Part shown: positions 10,668 through 22,354 of the stretch, in pieces
Numbering within the stretch: the stretch's first letter is position 1
Layout of the letters: the number at the start of each line of letters is the position of its first letter
Origin: Nigrospora sphaerica
Taxonomy: Eukaryota > Ascomycota > Sordariomycetes > Amphisphaeriales > Apiosporaceae
Assembly: GCA_018287875.1 (NCBI GenBank)
Contig: JAGVVL010000018.1
Location: 3,092,501 to 3,156,500 of the forward strand
Reading direction: 5' to 3'
DNA: 64,000 nucleotides
The notes under the pieces: model-generated
Told to the model about the DNA's origin: nothing
Seen by the model: only the letters and a program-made list of their open reading frames with translations
Database searches by the model: none
Program-made: the position numbers and the translations under genes

Positions 10668-11927
10668 TGGCCACGTCTATTTTGCCTTGAAAGAGCGAAT
10701 TAAAAACGGAGTACGGAGGACTCTGCAAGGTCGCAGCGCATCCAGGCTCCGGGCTCGCGCCCGTGGAGCCGACGGAGTTCAGGGGACGACGACGGAGAGG
10801 CGGGAGGCGGTCTATTTGTACCTTGATGAGCAACCAGTCATCCGAGCTAGAGGTGAATGATACCCAATTTCGAGAGACGGGCTCGGACGGCGCACAGTGC
10901 ACGAAGGGCATCGATCAGGGCGTCTCACTTTTACGAGCTTTTAGGGGCATGCCTGGAAGGTGGTGGCTTGCACTACATTCTGAGTGTATATCCGATCCCA
11001 GAAGCCTCAGCAGACGACTTACGATACCGATGAAATGACTGGAAGGCCGAGGTGCGAGAAAGGTCTTGGTATTAATGGCGAGCGCCGACCCGAAAAGGGC
11101 AGGGAGACCTGTGCCTTATTCGTTCCATAGCACGGCATCCCCGTTCAGGGCATGCGGCAACAAAGCTAGACCTCATTGGACTCAAGACGGTCGACCAGGG
11201 ATGGTAGTTAAGCCGTGATGTCTATTATGTTATCGCATATTATCCTGGCGGATGAGTGCCTGGCAGCTCCTCGTTGGCTATCACGAAAACAGTTAGGCGT
11301 CTTGGTGCGCAACCCACCTGCCGTTCTTTGGAGGGATGTCGCCCAATCCCGGCGGGCACGGCAGGCGGATGGCGCCGCGGGTTGGGTTTACTGCTTACCG
11401 ACGAAGGACCGGCGGACACGGGCGTAATGCATTCTACGGCGCCGGCCTTGTCCGGGCAGAACAATCTCGTTACACGCGGAGGCTGCCGGTGCTTGGCGAG
11501 GATCGGCATGTGCAAACCCGTCAGCGGGTGGAAGCTTCGGAAAGGTGTGGAAGTCGACGGTTCCATTTGGAAAAACAAGGCCCGTCCCGCCAAAATCCAT
11601 TGGGATGCACTGGGCGGACACTTCCCGGCTGCGCGGCGCCCCAGGCTCGCGTTGGATGAACGCCGATTGGCGTCATTCATTTCCAAGTACTTACACCCAG
11701 AAACATGTACCAAACCACCGCCCCTCCCACTGGCAGCCTTGGTTGTCCGGGCTCTTTGCTTCCTCACAAACACTGTCGGTAGGCATACATACAGCATCAC
11801 GCTGCTGCTCTTGTAGTCGACCTGCGAAAGCGCATTACTACTGCACGCAACTCACCTAACCCCCCTTCTACCGGAGCATTCCCTTACCACCACTACCACC
11901 ATCACCATCACCACCACCACGCCTGAC
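10668..11927. other. Intergenic, no clear gene
   Basis: About 1.26 kb. Two overlapping ORFs of 186 codons lie on opposite strands at 11240-11816, but neither has a domain or coding bias. A CACCAC/ATCACC run just before 11928 belongs to the leader of the next gene. Confidence 0.5.
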
Positions 11928-12989
11928 ATGGCCACCGCTGGAGACGCGGAGCCGCGGGAGCAGCGCGCGTGGATCTACACGTCGACGAAGCCGACGCTCG
12001 AGGCGAACCTGCACCTGAGCGAATCGTTCCCGTACCCGCGGTCGGCGGCCAAGGGCGGGCACCCGCTGGGCGCCGATGAGGTCGTGGTGCGCGTGACGGC
12101 GGCGGCGCTCAACCCCGTCGACTACAAGCTGCCGGAGATGGGAGCGGCGGCGCGCGCCGTGATCCCGACGCCGGCGGCGCCGGGGCTCGACTACGCCGGC
12201 GTCGTCGTCGCCGCCGGCAGCGCCGTCGCCGCCGAGCTCGCCCCGGGCGCCGCCGTCTTCGGCCGCGTCTCGCCCGGCCGCTTCGGCACCCTCGCCCGCT
12301 TCATCGTCACCCGCCGCGACGGCTGCGCCCCGCTGCCCGCCGGCGTGGCCCCCGAGCACGCCGCCGCCGTCGGCACCGCCGGCCTCACGGCCTACCAGAC
12401 GCTGCGCCCCTACGTGCGCGCCGGCGATCGCGTCTTCATCAACGGCGGCAGCGGCGGCACCGGCACCTTTGGCATCCAGATCGCCAAGGCCCTGGGCTGC
12501 CTCGTCACCGTCAGCTGCTCGGCCAAGAACGTCGACCTCTGCCGCGAGCTGGGCGCCGACGAGGTGCTCGACTACACGTCGCAGGACGTGACGGCGACGC
12601 TCAAGGCCAAGGGCGCCGGCGCCTTCCGCCTCGTCGTCGACAACGTCGGCCACAGCCCGGCCGACCTCTACAAGGCGGCCGACGTCTACCTGCAGCCGGA
12701 CGGCACCTTCGTCCAGGTCGGCGCCGGCGCCTCGCTCAGCGCCGTCCGCGCCCTCGCGAGCCGCGCCCTCATGCCGTCCTTCCTGGGCGGCGGCAAGCGC
12801 AAGCTCGTCGTCGCCGCCACCAAGAACATCCACGACGACCTCGTCCAGGTCGCCCGCTGGATGCAGGAGGGCAAAGTCAAGGCCGTCGTCGACGAGGTCT
12901 TCCCCTACGAGGACGCCCCCAAGGCCTTTGCCAAGCTCCGCACCGGCCGCGCCCGCGGCAAAATCATCGTCAAGGGCGAGGACCTCTGA
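11928..12989 (+). CDS. MDR-family NAD(P)H oxidoreductase (quinone reductase-like)
   Basis: This is a single exon of 353 residues. It has the medium-chain dehydrogenase/reductase layout: an N-terminal GroES-like domain with AALNPVDYK, then a Rossmann fold with the nucleotide motif GGSGGTGTFG near residue 170. The zinc ligands of true alcohol dehydrogenases are missing, so it belongs to the zinc-independent quinone oxidoreductase/enoyl reductase group, close to the RTN4IP1-like branch. The expected reaction is NADPH-dependent reduction of quinones or reactive enones. There is no targeting peptide, so it is probably cytosolic. The substrate cannot be told from sequence. Codons are strongly GC-ending. 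The antisense 381-codon ORF is a shadow. Confidence 0.9.
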   Translation: MATAGDAEPREQRAWIYTSTKPTLEANLHLSESFPYPRSAAKGGHPLGADEVVVRVTAAALNPVDYKLPEMGAAARAVIPTPAAPGLDYAGVVVAAGSAVAAELAPGAAVFGRVSPGRFGTLARFIVTRRDGCAPLPAGVAPEHAAAVGTAGLTAYQTLRPYVRAGDRVFINGGSGGTGTFGIQIAKALGCLVTVSCSAKNVDLCRELGADEVLDYTSQDVTATLKAKGAGAFRLVVDNVGHSPADLYKAADVYLQPDGTFVQVGAGASLSAVRALASRALMPSFLGGGKRKLVVAATKNIHDDLVQVARWMQEGKVKAVVDEVFPYEDAPKAFAKLRTGRARGKIIVKGEDL

Positions 12990-13392
12990 TGACCTCCCCT
13001 TCCCCTTTCTCAAAACCTCACATCCCTGTTTCGCGCATTTGGGGTGGCACGGAGGGCTGGCACTGGCCTGGGAGCTGTGTTAGTGGTTAGATGGCTGGGT
13101 TCGTAATCGTCTTTGAGATGTGTTTTTCCACGGCGCTGGTCTTGTTGCCCGCCGCCAATGATGTTTGATAACGATGCATGCCGTTTCGAGACTGGAAATC
13201 CGCTTTCTTCCGCTTCTTCTTTTTCTTCTTCTTGATCGGACATGGAAGATACCACAAGTGCCAGCCGTGCCTCTTTTTTTTTTTTTTTTTTTTTGGTTCC
13301 ATGCAACCGCTACCCGTTCACCTCAAACGTACAAGCCCAGTCCGACCCAAACCCCTCCTCCCTATAAAACCCCGACCCCGACGCCGCCGGGG
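12990..13392. other. Convergent intergenic region with poly-T
   Basis: This stretch lies between two genes that point towards each other. It holds TTCTTC-rich sequence and a 21-T run at 13274-13294, plausible 3' untranslated sequence for either gene. No ORF of interest was seen. Confidence 0.6.
13274..13294 (+). repeat. Poly-T tract
   Basis: A run of 21 consecutive T, preceded by TTCTTC-type repeats from about 13195. Confidence 0.9.
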
Positions 13393-14135
13393 TCAGTGGT
13401 GCTGCACGCCGGGCGGGCCGGCGCCGCACTCGCAGCCCTGGTACGGGCCGGCCTGGCACATGCCGGCGACGCCGGCGCAGCCGCCGGCGTCGCAGGGCCC
13501 GTTGGCGCCGCCGCACTTGGTGCACGCGCACCCCGCGTACCGGCCCGCCCCGCACACCCCCGTCGCGTTCCACGCGCTCGAAAACTCGGCCTCGCACCCT
13601 GTCCCTCCCGGTCAGCGTCATCTTGCCGTCATCTCCTCCCCGCCCCCTCAGAACGGCGGGCGGCGGGACGAAAAGAGGGGGGCTTTCGTCAGAGGGAGGG
13701 ACAAAGGGGTCCGAGGGCCGCGAGGCTGGTTAAAAGGGCGAAGGGAGGGACGGCCGGGGAAATACCAGCACACACTCGCATCGCCGGAGGGGAGAGCAGA
13801 GGATACAAAGGAAGGGAAGGGTGTGAAGGGGGGAATCCGGGAATCCGTCAAGGGGCCGGCTCGTACGCACCATTCGCATAGCAATTCCCCGGCGCGCCGC
13901 ACGCCGCCTGGCCGCCTCCCTCGACGGGCGCCACCGGCCTGTCGTAGTTGTTGCCGCCGTAGCCGGCTCCCCCCGCCACCGGGACGGCGGGCTGTTCGAG
14001 GCCGTTTCCGTACCCGCCGCCGGCGTTCGGTCGGCCGTATTCGTTGCCGTAGCCGCCGCCGCCGCCGCCCATGACGCCGGCGAGGGAAAGGGAAGCGCCT
14101 GCGAGCAGGGCGAGGAGGGACCCGAGGGAAGACAT
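13393..14135 (-). CDS. Secreted Gly-rich and Cys-rich protein
   Basis: Two exons, 14135-13871 and 13598-13393, are joined across a 272-nt intron (donor GTGCGT, acceptor ACAG, a CTGAC branch site 15 bases before the acceptor). The product is 156 residues. A signal peptide covers about 1-20. It is followed by a Gly/Tyr/Asn-rich region (about 21-75) and a C-terminal domain with many cysteines in CxC and CxxC settings around Gly-Gly. The second exon is short and is hidden in the reading frames unless the intron is removed. The exon join restores a continuous Cys-rich domain. It is probably a small secreted or wall-associated protein. Whether it is an effector-like protein is inference only, and I recognise no named family. 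Confidence 0.7.
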
Positions 14136-14628
14136 GATCTGGTGGTGGGACGTCCGATCCCGTGGCTAAGTCAACAAGCAGAGAAAACGAGTAATGATAG
14201 ATGGGGCTCGTCATGATGATTCCTTTCCCGGCCTTTACGGTGAATAAGTAGTATATGGTCCTGGCAGTGGCCATTATCGTCCGGAATAGGGGTGAAGCAA
14301 GGTTTCTGTCAGGGGCGGGCCAAAAGTCTAACAGGATATTGGGGGCTGAGTAACGGTTGATGGTGAGACGCTGGCCGGGCTGGGTTCCTACTGGCTGCTG
14401 TCATTAGTATCGAACTTACATCATCGCAATTATACGGCGAACGGGTCGCCGGGGTGCATCTGCGGCAAAGTTCACGAGTCTTCGCTGTGCTGACAAGTGA
14501 TTTCTTCTATCCCTGGACACTGCCTTTGGGTTATGACCGAGGGGCTCCGATTTGGCCAAGGAACTGACTCAGCAATTGGATATCAATAATGCTCTACCAT
14601 CGCAAATCTAATCCGGGAAGCAAGCGCT
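14136..14628. other. Intergenic, promoter of the Cys-rich gene
   Basis: 493 bases between two minus-strand genes. No ORF or repeat of note was seen. It should contain the terminator of the methionyl-tRNA synthetase gene and the promoter of the Cys-rich gene. Confidence 0.55.
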
Positions 14629-16693
14629 CTACGACGTGTGGACATCAGCCTTGGCGAGCGCCTCCGTCACCTTCTCGATGGCGGGGTCAGCCTCTTGTTT
14701 TTTCTCGGCTGCCTCAACACCAACACTGGGGCCCGTGGAGGAGGCCGCCTTTTCTGCCGCCTTGGCCGCCTTCTTCTTGGCCTGTGCCGCCTTCTTCGCC
14801 GCCTTCTTATCGGCCTCGAGCTGCTTTTGCCTCTTGGCCTCTTCACCACCAAACTGGTCTCTCCACTCGGCTTCCTTAGTCGGCTCGATGCGGCTGAACA
14901 GGTAGGAAGCGCCTCCGATCTTGTGACCGGGCTTGATGATGCCGGCTTCCCACTCGTCGGGGATGTGCGGTTCCGGGTTGACGCCCAGCTGCTGGAAGAT
15001 GCCCATGATGGGCTCGCCCTTGGTGTCGGCACTGCCTCCGCGGGCCGTGGCGGGCATGTAGGGCTCGATGATGCTGCCGAGGAGGTAGATGTGGTTGAGG
15101 GCAAGACCCACAACGGCGGCACACCGCTCAGGCTCCTCGCTGAATAGCCTGTTGTCGATCTTGTTGTCCTGCAGGAGCTTGTTGCCAAGACTCGAGATTT
15201 GCAATGTGGTGAAGAGACCCTGCTTCAGCTTGACCGCCTCCATCTGGGTGATGTATGTCTTGAGCAGCGCGTTGAGCTCCTTCTTGTAGTTGTCCAGGTT
15301 CTCGTCCGTGTACTTGGTCCAGTCCGGAACCACTAAGTTCGGGTTAGCCAGGGCGGCGAGCGGCGAAGAGGGACTCGGACTTACCATGGTCGTACTTGGC
15401 AACAACGAACTTGATGACACGGTTGACAAAGTTACCGAGGTTCTTCAGCAGATCGTTGTTGTTGGCATCGATGAACTCGTTCCACTTGAACTCGGCATCG
15501 CCACTTTCCGGGCGACGGGAGAGCAGATAGTACCTCCACACATCGGGCGGGATGCCCGTGTCCTTGGCGTTGTTGCCAAAGACACCGACGCCCTTGGACT
15601 TGGAAAACTTTGTGTTCTCGTAGTTGAGGTACTCGGTGGTGGACAGGTGGTGCACCTGGGTCCACTTCTCGCCCGTGCCCAGCTGCGAGCTCGGGAAGAT
15701 GATGGAGTGGAAGGGAACATTGTCCTTGCCCATGAACTGGTACAGCTTCACGTTGTCGGGGTTCTTCCACCACTTCTCCCACTCGTCCGTGTAGGTAGCG
15801 GAAATGCTGACGTAGCCAATGCAGGCGTCGAACCAGACGTACATGACCTTGTCCTCGTAGCCGGGCAGGGGGACCTTGGTGCCCCATTTGAGATCACGGG
15901 TGATGCCTCGGGGCTTCAGTCCCTTGTCAATCCACGACTGGGTGATTTGAACGCAGTTGGACGACCACTTGCCCTCGGTGCTAGCCTTCTCGAACCAGCC
16001 GACGAGCTTGTCCTTGAGAGCATCGAGACGGAGGTAGATGTGCTTGGTCTCCCGCTTCACGGGGGCGGCGCCGTCGAGCTTGCAGCGGGGGTTGATGAGG
16101 AAGCCGGTGGCCTTGCTCACGACATCGTCGTCGCCCTCGGTCTCCTTCTTCTCGGGCTCGAGGGGATCCAACAGACTGCCGCACTTGTCGCACTGGTCGC
16201 CACGGGCGCCGGGGTCCCCGCAGATGCTGCACTCGCCCTCGACGTAGCGGTCAGCCAGGAAGGAGCCGTGTTTCTCGCAGTAGGGCTGAATGGTGGTCTG
16301 CTCCTCGAGGTAGCCGTTCTGGTGCAGCTTGAGGAAGATGTCGGAGGCAATGTCGGTCTGCTGCTGCGTCGGGGTGCGGCCGAACTTGTCGAAGCCGATG
16401 TTGAACCACTCGTAGACCTCGGCATGAATTTTGTGATACTTGTCGCACAGCTCCTGGGGCGTCAGGCCCTCGTCGATGGCCTTGGTCTCGGTCGCGGTGC
16501 CGTACTCGTCGGAGCCGCACACGAAGAGGGTGGGGTGACCGCGGGCCTTGCAGAAGCGCGAGAAGACGTCCGCAGACAGCACAGAGCCGATGATGTTGCC
16601 CAGATGGGGGATGTTGTTGACATAGGGCAAGGCGCTCGTGATGAGGATGTTGCGCTTGCCCTCCTCGGGCAGGATGGGCGACTTTGCGGCCAT
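14629..16693 (-). CDS. mes1: Methionyl-tRNA synthetase, cytoplasmic
   Basis: Two exons, 16693-15385 and 15332-14629, give 670 residues (donor GTAAGT, acceptor TTAG, 52-nt intron). It charges tRNA-Met with methionine. Class I signature motifs are present: the HIGH-type motif PHLGN near residue 30 and the KMSKS-type motif FSKSKG. Between them lies the zinc-knuckle insertion with Cys pairs (CSICGD, CDKCGS). An anticodon-binding alpha-helical domain follows the second motif. The C-terminal about 60 residues are an Ala/Lys/Glu-rich helix-like tail. The N-terminus lacks a mitochondrial presequence, so this is the cytosolic enzyme. Compared with yeast Mes1 it lacks the long N-terminal GST-like Arc1p-binding domain. 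Confidence 0.95.
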
Positions 16694-19009
16694 GGCAGGC
16701 TATCCGGGGACGAATGGGGTGAGCGCTCGGGAATTGAAGATGGGCTTTCTTTCTGTCGGTGGTGGAAGGCCCTGGTTTCGAAGGACACGAGGCGGCTCGT
16801 GAGTCATAACAAACAGCCCGAAAGTCGTCGGTGATGCATTTACTCGGGTCAGAGCAAAAGCAAGTGCGGACCAGTCAACCGCCCGCCATACCTGCCCCTC
16901 CTGGGCTGTGCTGATATGGCGGGGTATTTTGGGTGCGATAGCGGAAGAAGGAGCTTATCGCGGGCTGGCACACCACCCGCCAAGGGCCCCGCTGGTTTTG
17001 CGTACCTCTGTACCTTTTTTTGAGCTTCCGGGTTGGCGGGCGACTGACCAGAAGTGACTTCCTACGTAGTACGAAAAACCGCCGATCATGCTCCGCTCCA
17101 TCCGACGAGGGCAGGAGTACACGTCTTCCACGTGACGCATCCGAGACCTCATCCTCACATCCCTTCTGTTGGGACAATGGCTTCCCACGTCCGACCAGCT
17201 CGCCTCCATATCGGTACAAGCGTCAGGGGCCGCACGGCAGCCCAAGCCCGTAGATGCTGGATCAAGTTAGCCACCTCTTCCCACACCGTAACTGGCGGTG
17301 GTGACGTTAATTGGGCCTCTGGATAATCTGGGCTCCGAAATGCTTAGAGGCCGACGTTACGGTGACGTGCGCGAAACTCATCCTCAGAAATGGGATAAGA
17401 CAGGTTCCATTTGGTAGGAGACTGGCTACTCCCCCGCAACAGACTTGTCCTCTTGGTCAGCCCTCTGGCGGGCAGTTCTTCCAGACGAGCCCATTCGTAA
17501 ATCTTCTAAAGTGTATAACTGAAATACTCTAAACGTTACCTGCCCTGACCTTTTTCGTCTTGGCTAGGCTATATGGACTTACTGATTCGTCTTGGCCCGT
17601 CTCTAAGCTGGTCGTCTGGATAGCTCGCGGCACAGCCATCACTACGGTAACTGGTCGAACCTAGGTTTACTCAATTCGTAAACTGACTTGATTGGTCAAA
17701 GGCACTGATCAACAAGCAGGGTTAGGGGTGAACCGGGTGAACCAGCCTTCTGTTCTTGATCGGCACCATCTATTTTTAGTCAGCTCAGTCCGGGGTCGAT
17801 CTTCTGGTCGTCTTGATATTATATCCATCATCATTCAATAGAGAGTAATTGCCCATAGGCTTCACCGAAATTAGTGAAAAACAGTTCCGCAATTCTCATA
17901 AGCCTGTAGCAGCAGCAGCGTGTAATTACTTACGCAACGGTGGGTCCTTGCAAAACCGAAGAGTTCCCCTTCAGGAGCCACGAGAGGAAGCTCGAACACA
18001 GGTACACTCCAATTGCGATTGTTGCAAGGGAAACCAAGCAGCCATCATGTCTTACGGCCTGGGGCCTTGTGAACTCCGCACTACCCGGGGTAGTTATCTG
18101 CGAAACCCCGAGTGCAACGTCGCATCAGGATTTGAAAGTAATCGTGGGGAAACGGGCCTTGGGTAAACGAGAGATGGGGTATGCGGATCGAAAATCACCT
18201 ACGCTACTGACCATGAAAGAAGTAAGACGTCAGTCGTCGACTAAAATAGGTGGCACCGAAACCTGACTGCCGTCCCATAAGATCGATCTTCACCCAGAAC
18301 CTGCGGGGTAGGCGGCCGACGATGCTACACCCGAGTGGAGATCCGGGGCGATCGACCGGTGAAATCCCGTCCTCCAATCCAAACGAGGCCAAAATGGCAG
18401 GACCAACCCGGATGGTCCCCATGCCTGGCTGCGTGAGGGGAAACCCCTGTATTGTTGCCTCCTCAATGTGACTGCGGCAAACTCGATCAAAGGCTTGTTC
18501 GGTGTCAATACGACTTTTTCGTCTCGTGTGTTTCTGAACGGACTACGTACTGCCGGCGGCGAGGTCATGAGGGCAAGCGGGTCGTACTACGTACAACAAC
18601 AGATGAAACTATGATGTCAATCTAGTGGCTGGATTTATTTCCACGCAAGTAGATATTGGTATACCAAACGTCGGTATGGGTGCAAGAGATACCTATTTGT
18701 TGCAGACAGCGGACTCGGTGAGCTGAGGATAGCCTAGCATGTGTTCGAATTCATTGCCAAGGACCCCACGTATCGGCACACCCATGCTATCCAGTTGAAG
18801 ACCGAAAAGAGGATACGACCTACCAGGTACCCCCTCTCTACTGATCAGCAGACGCAAGTACGAATTCATTCGGATCACCGGGTCCTCTAACGTATCATTC
18901 ACCTCTCCGCTCTCCGCTATAAAAGATGCAACATGACTGAGATCCACGAGACTTGACCTCGTTGCTACCGTCCTTGTACCTCAATATCACTAATATCGAT
19001 AAAACAATA
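16694..19009. other. Divergent intergenic region
   Basis: About 2.3 kb between the divergent synthetase and glycosidase genes. It has lower GC than its surroundings from 17.4 to 18.9 kb. ORFs of about 105 codons near 17.85-18.27 kb lack domains. No repeats were recognised. The right end holds the glycosidase TATA box. Confidence 0.5.
18918..18924 (+). promoter_or_regulatory. TATA box of the GH39-like gene
   Basis: TATAAAA lies 92 bases before the ATG at 19010, followed by an A/T/C-rich leader that ends in AAAACAATA just before the start codon. Confidence 0.55.
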
Positions 19010-20663
19010 ATGCGGTTCTCCTTGCTTTTGGCTTCACTCGTGGGGGGTGTCAGTGCCGGGCCAGTAGCACCCCGGGACGATACCACGGCCACGGTCGACC
19101 TCTCCGTAGCCAGGGGTGAGCCCCAGCAACTGGCTTCGGGATTTCTCTACGGCATTCCAGACAAACCGGGTCAGATTCCGGACCACTGGTAGAGCTGAGA
19201 GCCCGTCCTTCGTTCATCATTGGGTCCGATAGCTAAAGGCCATCTAGGTACACAGATATCAATTTCCGAAGGGGCCGTGCCGGAGGTGCACAAATGGGTG
19301 CTCCCAACCGCGGCTGGAATTGGGGCCTTTCCGAGTACCAGGGGCGTCTCGAGTCCACGCTGTCCAACTACCGGACTATGCGGAAGTACGGCGCCGAGTG
19401 CATCATTTACGTGCACGACCTCTGGGGCACGGATGCGTTGAACTCGTCAAGCCGCTGGCCGGGCGATGAAGGCGACTGGGCGTCGTACGACAGCTTCCTG
19501 AAGAGACTTATGGACGACCTCGTGGCGAACGATGCGTTGAAGGGCCTGGTTTGGGATATTTGGTAAGGTTCCTGGTGCCCACGAGCTGATGGATATTCCG
19601 GGACTTGCTGACAGTGAACGGTTCAGGAACGAGCCGGACGTTGAGTGAGTGAAGTGTCCACCCCTCCTTTCTGCGGAACAGGACGAAATATTCTGAATCT
19701 GAGCGCAGGTTTTTCTGGAAACGCGACACGCAGCGGTGGATTGATCTCTACATCAGAAGCCACAAGACCATCCGGTCAGTTCACTTTTGGCCACTTCAGT
19801 ATCGACCACTACCAAAACGCCCGGTGTGAGCTAACCTCGCCTCTTACAGTGCTGATCCACGATTTGACAATGTTCCCCTTTCCGGGCCCAGCTTGGCTCT
19901 CCGTCCCGTGTCGAACAACACCTGGTGGACGTCATGGCTGGCGGCCATCGCGGCGGCGGGCACGATTCCGGACCAGTATTCGTACCACCTCGAGGGCGCG
20001 AACACGGCGGTGGACAACGACCCGCAGTACACGAACGCTTCACTGCGGGGGCTGCTGGAGCGGTACGGGCTACCGGAGCGGCAGGTGAGCATCAACGAAT
20101 ACGCGGCCTTCGAGGAGATGGTGCCGGCCGGGTACGCGTGGTGGATCAGCCGGCTCGAGCGGTACGACTTCCCGGGCGTGCTGGGCAACTGGCTCGGCGG
20201 CGCGTCGCTGCACGACCTGCAGGCCAACCTGCTCACCAAGACGCGCGACCCGCGCGACGCCGACGCCGCCGACTACGCCGCCGCCCCGGGCCACCACGTC
20301 TACCGCTACTACGCCCGCAACATGACGGGCCTCCGCCTCGCCACCGCTACATCGCCCGACGGCCTCTTCGACGTCTACGCCACCCGCACCCCCGACCGCG
20401 TCCGCCTGCTGGCCGGCCCCAAGGTCCGCGCCGGCGACTGGGCCGTCCGCATCGACGGTCTCGGCGCCGCCGGCTACCCCGCCGCCGGCACCATCGACGT
20501 CGAGGCCTGGGAGTTCCTCGGCTCCGATGCTTTCGCCGTCACGGGGCCGCCGGTGTTCGTACAGACAAAGACGTACGAGTACACGGGTGACTCGGTCACC
20601 ATTCCGGTTTCGCAGAGTAACAACTTCACCGCACACGCTTTCGAGTTTGTGGTGAAGCAATGA
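19010..20663 (+). CDS. Secreted GH39-like glycoside hydrolase
   Basis: There are five exons: 19010-19188, 19248-19562, 19627-19644, 19709-19774 and 19850-20663. The product is 463 residues. The introns are 59, 64, 64 and 75 nt, and every junction keeps the frame. A signal peptide spans about 1-16. The fold is a TIM-barrel clan GH-A enzyme. The acid/base Glu sits in WNEPD (Glu about 167), encoded by the 18-nt third exon, and the nucleophile Glu sits in INEYA (Glu about 276). Related fungal proteins are annotated as GH39-like or putative beta-xylosidases. A beta-sandwich follows the barrel. It probably acts outside the cell on plant or fungal polysaccharide. The substrate is unproven. Confidence 0.85.
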
Positions 20664-21746
20664 GGACCAGTCTCGCACAGGACATAGTACGACAGAATTG
20701 CAAGAAAGCAAAGATAATGAGGAACAAACCAACCAAAGACGGTTTGATCATTAGTTGTATTCCACCGCAAGGCTTTTATTATCTTTGCAAACCTCTTTTA
20801 CCATACCCGACGTCCCGGGCCTCCTTTCTTTCAACGTGCTTTCTAATAAAATCTCACAAGTATATGCCGGGTGTGGCCGCCTCCTAACGTTGCCTTGCCC
20901 CGGCTGCTGGCGCTTGGCCATACATCCCGGTTGGTGGCGACACTTTGTAATACTTCCAAAGTCGAATTCTTGTAGGGAGTCTCAAGTGGCTGAGTGATGG
21001 AAAGAATGGAGGGGTATATGTGCTGCTTCTTCGTCCACTTGATATAGATTCCAAACCATTCTAATAGCGATTTCACTTTTAATTCAAGGACCAAGACACT
21101 ATCACCATTATTACAAGAAACCATTTTAAAAGTTTTGGATTTGACAAAGTACAATAGACCTGAAGCCGAGACTCAAGTCAGCTCAATAGGCACCAATCGT
21201 CCAAGAGGCCCAGACACTACCCCAAGAACGGTTGGTACGGCGGCCGACGCTGCTTTTTTCCGTTCTGCTTATGTCAAAATGCCGAGAAAAACACAGAGTG
21301 CAAGGTATGGAGAAGTGGTTTCGGGTGCGAAAGTGGGTGACGAAGTTTGGTGGTCGGTCAAGATGCGATAGAGCGAACATTGTGTACCTAGGGTCAAAGG
21401 TGGAAGAGCCCAGCCCAATGCCGTTTCCAGCTCTATATATCGCACGCCATTTAGACGTATGCTCTGCTACGCAGTTATTTATGCTCTATTACGCAGTAAC
21501 TATTGCTCTACTACGCAGTGACCAACATCACGTCAAGTTTGGCATGTATATTTCGGTACTGCTTCGCTTGATAGCACTGTACTTTCGCTTCCTTTCTAGT
21601 ATGCTCCATTTACCTATAGTCCCTTATCTCCATATCGGCATTTCAACTATTCAACCAGTGGCGGCTATGGGGACTACTACAATATTACCTACGTTCCTTG
21701 CCTTTCTAAGTAACCGATAACGCGCTTTCTCAGGGGGGCCCTACCC
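20664..21746. other. Convergent intergenic region
   Basis: About 1.1 kb between the GH39-like gene and the membrane-protein gene that runs the other way. It is AT-rich, with a three-copy 22-bp repeat listed separately. No coding frame was supported. Confidence 0.55.
21460..21522 (+). repeat. Three-copy 22-bp tandem repeat
   Basis: Copies start at 21460, 21482 and 21504. The shared core is TGCTCT-N-YTACGCAGT, and each copy carries a few substitutions. The third copy is shortened. Confidence 0.75.
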
Positions 21747-22354
21747 TTACTGCTTGAGCAGCCTCTCGGGCTGCCGCAGGCGATAGACGACATAGACCAG
21801 CAGGGAGCCCACGTAGGTCCAGGGCACGAAGTACGCGGCGTCGAGCGCGAAGCTTTGGGGGAAAGCCGGGCGGAGCACCAGGCGCAGCGCGTGGGCCGAC
21901 AGGAAGCCGCCGAGGTTGCTGACGTACCACACGTGCACATCCCTCCGGTGCATCCAGCAGAAGCGGAAGAGCCGGATGACGAGAGCGATGACGGCGCCGT
22001 ACTGAACGACGAAGTTCAGCTTCTGCATCCCGGTTAGTATTCAGGGAAGCTCGGTATTTGCTTGCCCGGCGGGAAGGCGTCCATTCGCAGCGGAAGCTGT
22101 TGGGACGAACGGGATCGACTTACCGATCTTGGGTCGGCCCAGGTTTCGGCCGACGGTGAAGCTCCCCAATTGGGGACGTCGATGAAGGGTGCCAGGCCGA
22201 AGGTGGCGAAGAAGGAAGCCGGGAAGGAGAAGAGCAAGAAAATGACGTCGATGGTCGTGTATTCGGGGTTCGGGACGTCGGCAACGACGCCCAGCTCAAG
22301 GTCGTCGTTGGGAGAGGCAGCCTTGTCGATTTTGTCGGGGTTGCTGGTCGCCAT
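21747..22354 (-). CDS. Small multi-pass membrane protein, unknown
   Basis: Two exons, 22354-22124 and 22022-21747, give 168 residues. The donor is GTAAGT. The acceptor is GCAG, with a CTAAC branch site just before it. The first about 35 residues are polar. Four hydrophobic stretches follow (about 38-62, 80-98, 106-122 and 138-156), consistent with four membrane spans. Tyr/Trp residues flank them and the C-terminus is Arg/Lys-rich. I do not recognise a named family. The neat splice sites, GC-ending codons and consistent hydrophobic pattern support a real gene. Confidence 0.75.

Noticed and set aside
11240..11816. Paired 186-codon ORFs on both strands
   Set aside because: They mirror each other in GC-rich sequence and neither has a domain or a promoter.
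11868..13013. 381-codon minus-strand ORF
   Set aside because: It overlaps the MDR oxidoreductase in antisense and encodes only low-complexity Gly/Ala/Arg/Asp.
15290..16834. 514-codon plus-strand ORF
   Set aside because: It lies antisense to the methionyl-tRNA synthetase, has repetitive Val/Leu/Gly and no domain.
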